A DNA stretch of 64,000 bases from Demequina gelatinilytica (GTDB taxonomy: Bacteria; Actinomycetota; Actinomycetes; Actinomycetales; Demequinaceae). A program made the translations under genes and the position numbers. Every line of letters starts with the position of its first letter. The first letter of the stretch is position 1. Positions 8,186 to 15,331 of this stretch are shown in pieces. Under the pieces are notes generated by a model. It saw only the letters and a program-made list of their open reading frames with translations, was not told where the DNA came from and made no database searches. Where the stretch lies: contig NZ_BBLV01000003.1 in the NCBI RefSeq assembly GCF_000971115.1, positions 186,001-250,000 on the forward strand, in the 5' to 3' direction.

Positions 8186-9163
8186 ATGACAACCACGCAG
8201 GACGATGCGCGACCCCAGCCCGCGCCCGCCGTCGCCGGCGTCCGCACGCTCGTGGTCGATGCGCGCCGCGAGGTCGCGGAGGACACGGTCGAGCTCACGC
8301 TGCGCCGGCCGGACGGCGCGCGGCTGCCCGACTGGGCGCCCGGCGCGCACCTGGACCTGGTGCTCCCCGACGGCCGTTCGCGTCAGTACTCGCTGTGCGG
8401 GGACCGCTGGGACGCGCACACGTACCGCATCGCGGTGCGTCGCGAGGCGCAGGGCCGCGGCGGCTCGGTCTACCTCCACGACGAGGCGCAGATCGGGGAC
8501 CGCCTCGAGTTCGCGGGCCCGCGCAACAACTTCCGCATGACGCCCGCGCCGCGCGTGCTGCTGATCGCGGGCGGCATCGGCATCACCCCGATGCTGCCCA
8601 TGCTTCATCAGGCGATCGCCCTCGAACTCGACTGGCGCCTCGCGTACCTGGGTCGCAGCCGCGCCTCGCTGCCTTACCTGGACGAGCTCGAGGCGCTCGG
8701 CGACCGCGTGACGGTCCACGCCAAGGACGTCGACGGGCGCGCGGACCTGGACTCCTTCCGCCCGGACGATCCAGCGGTGCAGGTCTACGCGTGCGGCCCG
8801 GAACGGATGCTCGACGCCGTGGAGGCCTGGGCGCCCGCGCTGGGCCATGCGCCCCGCATGGAGCGCTTCGCCGCCCGCGCGGACGACCGCCCTCGCACGC
8901 CCTTCGAGGTGGTGGCGGCCCGTTCAGGTGTCGCCACTCCCGTCGGCGCCGACGAGACGATCGTCGCAGCGCTGCGCCGCGTGGGCGTCGACGTCATCAC
9001 CTCGTGCGCCCAGGGGGTGTGCGGGACCTGCGAGACGAACGTGCTCGAGGGCACCCCGGACCATCGCGACTCCGTGCTCGATGAGCGTTCCCGCGACGAG
9101 GGCGCATGCCTGCTGCCGTGCGTGAGCCGCTGCCTCGACCGCCGCCTCGTCCTCGATCTCTGA
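8186..9163 (+). CDS. phthalate-dioxygenase-type reductase with C-terminal 2Fe-2S ferredoxin
   Basis: A 325-residue three-domain electron transfer protein: FMN/FAD-binding barrel (RQYSLCGD near residues 71-78), NAD-binding domain (LLIAGGIGITPMLPML and the YACGP motif) and a C-terminal plant-type 2Fe-2S domain with Cys274, Cys279, Cys282 and Cys312. It moves electrons from NADH through flavin to the cluster. The P450 gene starts 18 bases downstream, so it is the probable P450 redox partner, doing in one chain what separate ferredoxin and reductase proteins do in the classical CYP199 system. The ribosome site is GAGGAGGG. Confidence 0.92.
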   Translation: MTTTQDDARPQPAPAVAGVRTLVVDARREVAEDTVELTLRRPDGARLPDWAPGAHLDLVLPDGRSRQYSLCGDRWDAHTYRIAVRREAQGRGGSVYLHDEAQIGDRLEFAGPRNNFRMTPAPRVLLIAGGIGITPMLPMLHQAIALELDWRLAYLGRSRASLPYLDELEALGDRVTVHAKDVDGRADLDSFRPDDPAVQVYACGPERMLDAVEAWAPALGHAPRMERFAARADDRPRTPFEVVAARSGVATPVGADETIVAALRRVGVDVITSCAQGVCGTCETNVLEGTPDHRDSVLDERSRDEGACLLPCVSRCLDRRLVLDL

Positions 9164-9180
9164 CCGCCTGAAGGAACGCC

Positions 9181-10392
9181 ATGACCCCGACCACCGCCAC
9201 CGCCGTCCCGACGTCGGACGTCGACCCGTTCTCGCCCGAGTTCCTCGAGGACCCGTGGCCGTTCGTCACCGCGCTGCGCGAGACCGCGCCCGTGGTGCAC
9301 CTCCCCCGCCACGACGTGTACGCGATCGGACGCTACGAGGACGTGCACTGCGCGCTCACGGACTGGCAGTCGCTGCAGTCCTCCGCCGGCGTGGGCCTCG
9401 CGAACTTCCACCATGAGAAGCCCTGGCGCCCGCCCAGCGTGCTCCTCGAGGCCGATCCCCCGCGCCACGACGCGCCCCGGTACGTGCTCCAGGAGATCCT
9501 CTCCCCGCGACGCCTGCGGGCGCTCGAGGAGCGGTGGCGTGCCGATGCCCGCGTGCTCGTCGACGCCGTGCTGGAGCGCGGCACCACCTTCGACGCGGTG
9601 ACCGAGCTCGCCGAGGCCTTCCCCCTGCGCGTGTTCCCGGACGCCGTCGGGCTGGGACCGGACGGGCGCGAGAACCTGCTCCCCTACGGCGACTTCGCCT
9701 TCAACGCGTTCGGGCCGCAGGAGGGCCTGGTCGCGAAGGCGCAGGCAGGCATCGGCCCCACCATCGCGTGGATCGGCGAGCAGTGCCGTCGCGAGAACCT
9801 CGCCCCCGAGGGCTTCGGGGCGGAGATCTGGGCGTCCGCGGATCGCGGCGACATCACGCCCGAGCAGGCCCCGCTCATGGTGCGCTCGCTGCTGACGGCG
9901 GGCGTGGACACCACCGTGACGGGGATCGCCGCGGTGGTGCACGCGGTGTCCACCACGCCGGGCGCGTGGGAGCGGCTGCGCGCGCAGCCCGCGCTGCTGC
10001 CTCGCGCCTTCGAGGAGGCGGTGCGGCTGCAGTCCCCGGTCCAGACCTTCTTTCGCACCACGCGCGTGCCCACCACCATCGCGAGGATCACGCTCGAGCC
10101 CGATCGCAAGGTGCTGATGTTCCTGGGAGCCGCGAACCGCGACCCGCGGCGGTGGGACCGCCCGGACGCGTTCGACCTCGATCGCGACCCGTCCGGCCAC
10201 GTGGGCTTCGGGATGGGCATCCACCAGTGCGTCGGCCAGCACGTGGCGCGGCTCGAGGCGACAGCGGTCCTCGGCGCGCTCCTCGAGCGCGTCGCGGAGA
10301 TCGCGCCGGCGGGACGGGTCCGCCACCACCCGAACAACACGCTTCGAGGGTTCGAGAGCGTCCCGGTCACGGTGACGCTCGACCGGGCATGA
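9181..10392 (+). CDS. cytochrome P450, CYP199-like (para-substituted benzoate O-demethylase type)
   Basis: A 403-residue soluble bacterial P450. It shows the heme-binding loop HVGFGMGIHQCVG with Cys350, the I-helix oxygen motif LLTAGVDTT and EEAVRLQSPVQTFFRTT. Several stretches, notably EKPWRPPSVLLEADPPRH and FEEAVRLQSPVQTFF, closely recall CYP199A enzymes, which demethylate 4-methoxybenzoate and related acids. That resemblance is from memory of the family and not from an alignment. It is the last gene of the operon, next to its presumed reductase. Likely job: unmasking a phenol on a methoxylated aromatic acid before ring hydroxylation and cleavage. Confidence 0.92.
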   Translation: MTPTTATAVPTSDVDPFSPEFLEDPWPFVTALRETAPVVHLPRHDVYAIGRYEDVHCALTDWQSLQSSAGVGLANFHHEKPWRPPSVLLEADPPRHDAPRYVLQEILSPRRLRALEERWRADARVLVDAVLERGTTFDAVTELAEAFPLRVFPDAVGLGPDGRENLLPYGDFAFNAFGPQEGLVAKAQAGIGPTIAWIGEQCRRENLAPEGFGAEIWASADRGDITPEQAPLMVRSLLTAGVDTTVTGIAAVVHAVSTTPGAWERLRAQPALLPRAFEEAVRLQSPVQTFFRTTRVPTTIARITLEPDRKVLMFLGAANRDPRRWDRPDAFDLDRDPSGHVGFGMGIHQCVGQHVARLEATAVLGALLERVAEIAPAGRVRHHPNNTLRGFESVPVTVTLDRA

Positions 10393-10395
10393 AGC

Positions 10396-10445
10396 CCGGC
10401 GCACCGCCCTCTCCCCTCAGGGCCCCTCGTGGGACGGTGCGCCGG
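10396..10445. terminator. hairpin between convergent P450 and pgmB-GH3 genes
   Basis: An 11-bp perfect inverted repeat (10396-10406 with 10435-10445) separates two convergent genes. The loop is long (28 bases) and there is no U-tract, so termination is inferred mainly from position. Confidence 0.45.
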
Positions 10446-10450
10446 ACGCT

Positions 10451-12838
10451 CTAGAGCCGCGCGTCCCAGTAGCCCATGAACGGGTCGACCGGGCTCACGC
10501 CCCGGAACTCCGACTCGCCCGTGAGCTTCGCGGCGACCGCGGAGATCGTGGCGTCGTTCGACGCGTACGCGTTGATGTACGTCTTGACGCGCGGGACATC
10601 CTGCAGGTGGAACGGGTTGGCGACCGACACCACGATGGTGGGGACCTCGTGCGTGAAGCGCGGCAGGTTCGCCGCGGTCCAGAAGGTCCAGTCGAGACGC
10701 GCGGTCGGGTGGTTCGACGTCGGCGGCACGTCCGCGACGTAGATCACCAGGTCGTAGCTGTCGCGGAGGTCGTCGCCGACGATCGCGCCGTCACGGCCCA
10801 CGTTGCGGAACATCGTCGCCTCGCGCGGCGGATCGTCGTGGACCGTCGCCTCGAAGCCGCGCTCCCCGAGCGCCGCCGCGAGCTTGTCGGCCGCCGCGGT
10901 CGACGGCATCGCACCGCCGCGCAGCGAGTACAGCAGCACGCGCGGCGTGCGCTCCGGGGACAGCGGGAGGAGGCCTTCCTCCCGGTCCTTCACCAGGGTG
11001 ACGGCCGCATCGGCCTGCTGGGCGGCCCAGCCCTCGTGCATGCCGCGGTTCACGCCCTCGAGGCCCGGGGTGAGCTGCTCGCGCGTTGCCGTGTGGAGGC
11101 CGAGCGCCGCCTTGAGCGCGAGGACGCGCGTCACCGCGTCGTCGAGGCGCTCCGAGGTGACGATGCCCGCCTCGACGCCCGCAAGCATGTGGGCGTAGTC
11201 GGCGGCGTAGTCGTCCGCGAAGAGGAACATGTCGCAGCCGGCGGCGATCGACCGCGGGACCGCCTGGGCGCGCGGCATCGACATCTGCATGCCCGCCATG
11301 AGCGTCGCGTCGGTGACCACCAGGCCGTTGAAGCCGAGCTTCCCGCGCAGCAGGTCGGTGGTGATCTCGGGCGCGAGCGAGGCCGGCAGGATGTCCTCGT
11401 CGGCGATGCCGGGGCGCAGCGCGCGCGAGTAGGACGGCAGCGCGATGTGCGCGGCCATGACGGTGAACGCACCCGCGTCGATGACGGCCTGGTAGACCTC
11501 GCCGAAGGTCGCGTCCCACTCCTCGGTGGACATCGTGTTGACCGTGGTGATGAGGTGCTGGTCGCGGTCGTCCACGCCGTCCCCCGGCCAGTGCTTGACC
11601 GACGCGGCGACGCCGTTGTCCTGCAGACCATGCACGAACTCGACACCCATGTCGCGCACGGTGGCGGTGTCCGAGCCGAAGCCGCGGTTGAGGACGATGG
11701 GGTTGTGCGGGTTGGTCTGGATGTCGACGATGGGCGAGAACGCCCAGTTGACGCCCATCGCGCGGCCCTGGACCGCGCACACCGCGCCCATGCGGTAGGC
11801 CGACTGCGCGTCCCCGGTGGCGGCGGCCTGGAGCGGCGAGCCCATCGACGTCTGGTCGAAGGCCGCGCCCGAGGCGCCCGCCTCGAGGTTCGCCGCGATC
11901 AGCGCGGGCACCGTGCACCTGGACTGGATGTAGCGGTTGAGCTCGATGATCTCGTGCGAGAGGGACGGGCGTCGCATGTAGCCGCCCGGCTCCGCGACCG
12001 CGAGCTCGGCATCGATCTGCTCGGTGGTGCCGGGCATGCCGAGCAGGCAGAACAGCTGGCCCACCTTCTGCTCGGTGCTGAGGCCCGCGAGGGTGTCGTG
12101 CACCCAGGCCTGGGCGTCGGCGTCGAGGCTGAACGGCGCGGCGTCGAGGCGGACGGCGGTGTCGACGGACGCGCGTGCGGCGGCGAAGCCGATGCCGTGC
12201 GCGGCGAGGTCGGCGACCGCATGGAGCCCGGGGATCACCGCATCGGCCTGCGTGAGGACGGCGGGGACGCCGATGCCGACCGCGGTCATGCCGGCGGCCT
12301 TCGCTGCCTGCACGCCGGCGATCGCGTCCTCGAAGACGATGCAGGTCGAGGGGTCGACGCCGAGCGCACGAGCGCCCTCGAGGAACACCCGCGGGTGCGG
12401 CTTCGCCTCGGTGACCACGGAGCCGTCCACGATCGCGTCGAACAGGTGGGTGATGCCCAGGCGCTCGAGGATCAGCGGCGCGTTGCGGCTGGCCGAGCCG
12501 AGCGCCGTGCGGATCCCCCGGGCGCGGAGGTCCTCGAGGGTCTCGAGCGCGCCGGGAAGCATGTCGGCCGGGGTGATCGAGGCGATCGCGTCGACATAGC
12601 GCGCGTTCTTCTCCTCGGCGAGGTGCAGCGCGGTCGCGTCGTCGACCTCGACGCCGCCGATGCCGAGCACGATGCGCAGCGCGTCCATGCGCCCCACGCC
12701 CTTGAGCAGCTCCTCGTCCTCGTCGGCGAGGGTGAAGCCGAGCTGATCGGCGGTCTGACGCCACGCGGCGAAGTGGTGGACTGCGGTGTCGACGATGACG
12801 CCGTCCAGGTCGAACAGCGCGGCGGAAGCCGTGGTCAT
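10451..12838 (-). CDS. fusion of beta-phosphoglucomutase and NagZ-type GH3 enzyme
   Basis: A 795-residue two-enzyme fusion. Residues 1-220 are a HAD-family beta-phosphoglucomutase (FDLDGVIVDT with nucleophile Asp10 and acid Asp12, the cap domain, SASRNAP, then FEDAIAGVQAAKAAG), closely matching the Lactococcus-type enzyme. From about residue 235 it is a GH3 domain of the NagZ type, with Asp426-His428 in the DDRDQH segment as the acid/base dyad and Asp510 in GLVVTDATLMAG as nucleophile. NagZ-type GH3 enzymes with this His dyad have been reported as retaining phosphorylases (Cellulomonas fimi Nag3). A retaining beta-phosphorylase would make a beta-sugar-1-phosphate, the substrate of the fused mutase. 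No internal start or frame break is seen. Confidence 0.9.
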   Translation of the reverse strand: MTTASAALFDLDGVIVDTAVHHFAAWRQTADQLGFTLADEDEELLKGVGRMDALRIVLGIGGVEVDDATALHLAEEKNARYVDAIASITPADMLPGALETLEDLRARGIRTALGSASRNAPLILERLGITHLFDAIVDGSVVTEAKPHPRVFLEGARALGVDPSTCIVFEDAIAGVQAAKAAGMTAVGIGVPAVLTQADAVIPGLHAVADLAAHGIGFAAARASVDTAVRLDAAPFSLDADAQAWVHDTLAGLSTEQKVGQLFCLLGMPGTTEQIDAELAVAEPGGYMRRPSLSHEIIELNRYIQSRCTVPALIAANLEAGASGAAFDQTSMGSPLQAAATGDAQSAYRMGAVCAVQGRAMGVNWAFSPIVDIQTNPHNPIVLNRGFGSDTATVRDMGVEFVHGLQDNGVAASVKHWPGDGVDDRDQHLITTVNTMSTEEWDATFGEVYQAVIDAGAFTVMAAHIALPSYSRALRPGIADEDILPASLAPEITTDLLRGKLGFNGLVVTDATLMAGMQMSMPRAQAVPRSIAAGCDMFLFADDYAADYAHMLAGVEAGIVTSERLDDAVTRVLALKAALGLHTATREQLTPGLEGVNRGMHEGWAAQQADAAVTLVKDREEGLLPLSPERTPRVLLYSLRGGAMPSTAAADKLAAALGERGFEATVHDDPPREATMFRNVGRDGAIVGDDLRDSYDLVIYVADVPPTSNHPTARLDWTFWTAANLPRFTHEVPTIVVSVANPFHLQDVPRVKTYINAYASNDATISAVAAKLTGESEFRGVSPVDPFMGYWDARL

Positions 12839-12907
12839 GGTGGGTGTCCTGCTTTCGGTGGGAGAGGGGTGGGAGGCGCCTCACGCGGGGACCGCGGGCG
12901 CGCTCAT

Positions 12908-12936
12908 GCCGATGCGGGCCCAGGGCCCGCATCGGC
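12908..12936 (-). terminator. strong hairpin after the solute-binding protein gene
   Basis: Two 14-base arms (12908-12921 and 12923-12936) form an almost perfect palindrome immediately behind the binding-protein stop and before the fusion gene. It lacks a U-tract. It could partly terminate transcription, giving more binding protein than enzyme, the usual pattern for such operons. Confidence 0.55.
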
Positions 12937-12941
12937 GAGGG

Positions 12942-14492
12942 TCAGGAGGCCGAGGGGCCGATGTTCCAGAGGTACGGGTACGCGTTGCCCACCTGGAGGG
13001 TCACATCGGTGCCAGGCGCCGTGTAGAACACCTGGAGGTTGCGGTACCACGGGGCGAACCAGGCCTCGTTGACCACGTACTTGTTGAGCGCCGCCGCGGC
13101 GGCGATGTCGCCCGTCGCGATCTTCTCGCCGAGCTCGTCGATCCACTCGTCGGAGCGGTGCGTGACGTTCCACGGGGAGTCCGCGGCGATTTCGAGCGCG
13201 TAGGTTTCCCACGCGCTCGCCGGCTGCTCGATCTGCATCGAGGCGACCGCGTACTGCCCGCTGAGGAGCGAACCGACGTAGGACTGCGTGGACTCCTCCA
13301 CGAACTCGACCGTGATGCCGACGTCGCCGAGCTGCTCTGCCAGCAGGTCGAAGGTGGCCCCGGGCACGAACGACACGGTGGGGATGGTGAGGGTGAAGCC
13401 GTCGGGGTACCCGGCGTCCGCGAGCAGCGAGCGCGCCTTGGTGGGGCTGTAGATGTACGTCGTGTCGAGCTCCTCGGCGTATCCCGCGGTGTCCGGGCCG
13501 AACACCTGCGCGGTGGTCTCGCCGCGGCCCCCGAGCAGCGTCTCGAGCATCTGGTCGCGGTCGATCGCGTAGTTGATCGCCTGGCGGACCTGCGTCGAGG
13601 CCAGCTCGGGCGCGATCGCGCCGTTCCGGTCGAACAGGAGCAGCCCGGTCCAGTCGAGGGTGAACTCGTGGCTCGCGTACCCCGCGGCCTCGATCTGGTC
13701 GAAGCCGGAATACCCGGTGTAGAGCGCGGCATCGAGCTCGGACCTGAGCAGCGCGCTCTGCATCGCGTCGGGCTCCTCGTAGACGCTCATGATGATCTCG
13801 TCGTAGTGCTGGCTCGCGGGGTCCCAGTACTCGGGGTTGGCCGTGAACACGTAGGAGGCGTCGTCGATCGAGCGCGCCTCGTCGAGGATGTACGGCCCGG
13901 TGCCCACGGGGGCCGGGTCGTCGAACGAGGCCGGCGACTCCATGTAGCCGGCGGACTTCGACAGGTGCGTGAGCAGCGCCTGGTCGGGCTCGGCGAGCGT
14001 GATCTGCACGCGGCGCGCGTCGAGCGCGACCACCTCCGTGACGCCCGCGAGCCACGACGCGTTCTCGGCCGAGCCGTCGCGGAAGCGGAGAAGGTTCTGC
14101 ACGGCCGCGTCCGCGTTGAACGCCGTGCCGTCCGTGAAGGTCACGCCCTCACGCAGCTCGAGCTCGAGGATCGTGCCCGTGACGTCCCAGGCCCACGTGG
14201 TAGCGAGGCCCTCGACGGGCGCCCCCTCCTCGTCGGAACGCACCAGAGTGTCGTACACCGCCTGGCCGTACGGGGACTGCGTCGCGAAGCGCATGTTGGC
14301 GGCGACGAAGCCGTTCTCGCCCGGGGCGTCGACCATGCCGAGGCGCAGCAGCGGGGCATGCGCGGCGCTCGTGGTGGTCACCGAAGGGTCCGCGGAGGGA
14401 GAGGGGTCGGCGGTGCCTCCCGCGCTCGAGCACGCCGCGAGGGCGAGCACGCCCGCGGTGGTCGCTGCGATGACGCTGGTCCTTCGAAACAT
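12942..14492 (-). CDS. ABC transporter solute-binding lipoprotein, family 5 (peptide/oligosaccharide type)
   Basis: A 516-residue SBP_bac_5 protein. The N-terminus is a lipoprotein signal (MFRRTSVIAATTAGVLALAAC, lipobox cysteine at residue 21), followed by a Ser/Thr/Pro-rich linker and the family-5 fold (ATTWAWDVTGTILELELREGV-like segment and the FRDGSAENASW region). Family 5 proteins bind peptides or oligosaccharides outside the membrane. No permease or ATPase genes are adjacent, so it must share a transporter encoded elsewhere. It precedes the pgmB-GH3 fusion on the same strand and is divergent from TetR, which points to carbohydrate rather than peptide uptake. Confidence 0.88.
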   Translation of the reverse strand: MFRRTSVIAATTAGVLALAACSSAGGTADPSPSADPSVTTTSAAHAPLLRLGMVDAPGENGFVAANMRFATQSPYGQAVYDTLVRSDEEGAPVEGLATTWAWDVTGTILELELREGVTFTDGTAFNADAAVQNLLRFRDGSAENASWLAGVTEVVALDARRVQITLAEPDQALLTHLSKSAGYMESPASFDDPAPVGTGPYILDEARSIDDASYVFTANPEYWDPASQHYDEIIMSVYEEPDAMQSALLRSELDAALYTGYSGFDQIEAAGYASHEFTLDWTGLLLFDRNGAIAPELASTQVRQAINYAIDRDQMLETLLGGRGETTAQVFGPDTAGYAEELDTTYIYSPTKARSLLADAGYPDGFTLTIPTVSFVPGATFDLLAEQLGDVGITVEFVEESTQSYVGSLLSGQYAVASMQIEQPASAWETYALEIAADSPWNVTHRSDEWIDELGEKIATGDIAAAAALNKYVVNEAWFAPWYRNLQVFYTAPGTDVTLQVGNAYPYLWNIGPSAS

Positions 14493-14564
14493 CGTCGTTC
14501 CCCATTCCTTGTGCGGAGGCCGGCCGTCCGCGGCTTCGGCTGCGCACGGAACCTACCACGGAAC

Positions 14565-14582
14565 CTGAACGTGCGGTTAGTT
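14565..14582. promoter_or_regulatory. candidate TetR operator, copy 1
   Basis: CTGAACGTGCGGTTAGTT lies in the divergent promoter between the binding-protein and TetR genes. It has a dyad (CTGA...TTAG) and matches 13 of 18 positions with a second site upstream of the rhamnosidase. Assignment to the TetR protein is inferred from location. Confidence 0.5.
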
Positions 14583-14623
14583 TTCACGGCTCGACACGCC
14601 ACTCGGGTGCTACGGTGTGCGCC

Positions 14624-15238
14624 ATGACCGCACGCAGCGCCGCGCGGGGCAGCTACGCCAAGACCGCTGCCCGCCGCCAGGAGATCCTCGAAGCGGCCTT
14701 CGCCGTGTTCGCCGCGAACGGCTACGAGAACGGCTCGCTGCGCGATATCGCGGACAAGGTCGGCATCAGCCAAGGCGGCGTGCTCTTCCACTTCGGCTCG
14801 AAGATCGACCTTCTCGAAGCCGTGCTCGACCTGCGGGACACGCGCAGCCGCGAGCTGTTCGAGGCGCGCGTCGGCACACTCCCCGCCGGACTCACGCACC
14901 TGCGAGCCTTCGTCGACCTGGTGCGCGACAACGTGGAAGAACCAGGCATGATCCAGCTCTACACGCTGCTCTCCGCCGAGGGCACAGACGCGGGCCACCC
15001 GGCCCACAACTACTTCAGCACGCGCTACTCGTGGCTGGTCGAGCAGGCCCACGCGTCCTTCCTCGCCCTGCGGGACGAGGGCCTGCTGAGGCCGGGCGTC
15101 GAGCCGGGCCATGCCGCGCGCTCGATCGTCGCACTGGTGGACGGTCTGCAGCTCCAGTGGCTCTACCGGCCTCAGGACGTGGACCTGGTGGGCGACCTGC
15201 GCGCCGCGATCCAGCAGCTGATCTCGGTCCCGCTCTAG
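14624..15238 (+). CDS. TetR-family transcriptional regulator
   Basis: A 204-residue TetR regulator. The DNA-binding domain is clear (RRQEILEAAFAVFAANGYENGSLRDIADKVGISQGGVLFHFGSK), followed by an all-helical ligand domain. A GTG three codons upstream is an alternative start. No ribosome site is seen, and a TACGGT hexamer at 14611-14616 sits where a -10 would be for a leaderless transcript starting at the ATG. It is divergent from the solute-binding gene and upstream of the rhamnosidase. Matching operator candidates in both promoters suggest it represses both until a glycoside or sugar appears. Confidence 0.9.
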   Translation: MTARSAARGSYAKTAARRQEILEAAFAVFAANGYENGSLRDIADKVGISQGGVLFHFGSKIDLLEAVLDLRDTRSRELFEARVGTLPAGLTHLRAFVDLVRDNVEEPGMIQLYTLLSAEGTDAGHPAHNYFSTRYSWLVEQAHASFLALRDEGLLRPGVEPGHAARSIVALVDGLQLQWLYRPQDVDLVGDLRAAIQQLISVPL

Positions 15239-15288
15239 GACCCCTGCGCCCGGCCGGACGCCTCCGCCGTGCCACAATGGAGTCAAAT

Positions 15289-15306
15289 CTGACCATGCGC
15301 TCAGTA
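15289..15306. promoter_or_regulatory. candidate TetR operator, copy 2
   Basis: CTGACCATGCGCTCAGTA lies in the gap between TetR and the rhamnosidase, 26 bases before the chosen rhamnosidase start. It has a CTGA...TCAG dyad and matches 13 of 18 positions with the site at 14565. Confidence 0.5.
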
Positions 15307-15331
15307 CTGGCGCCGCATGAAGGGAATCACC

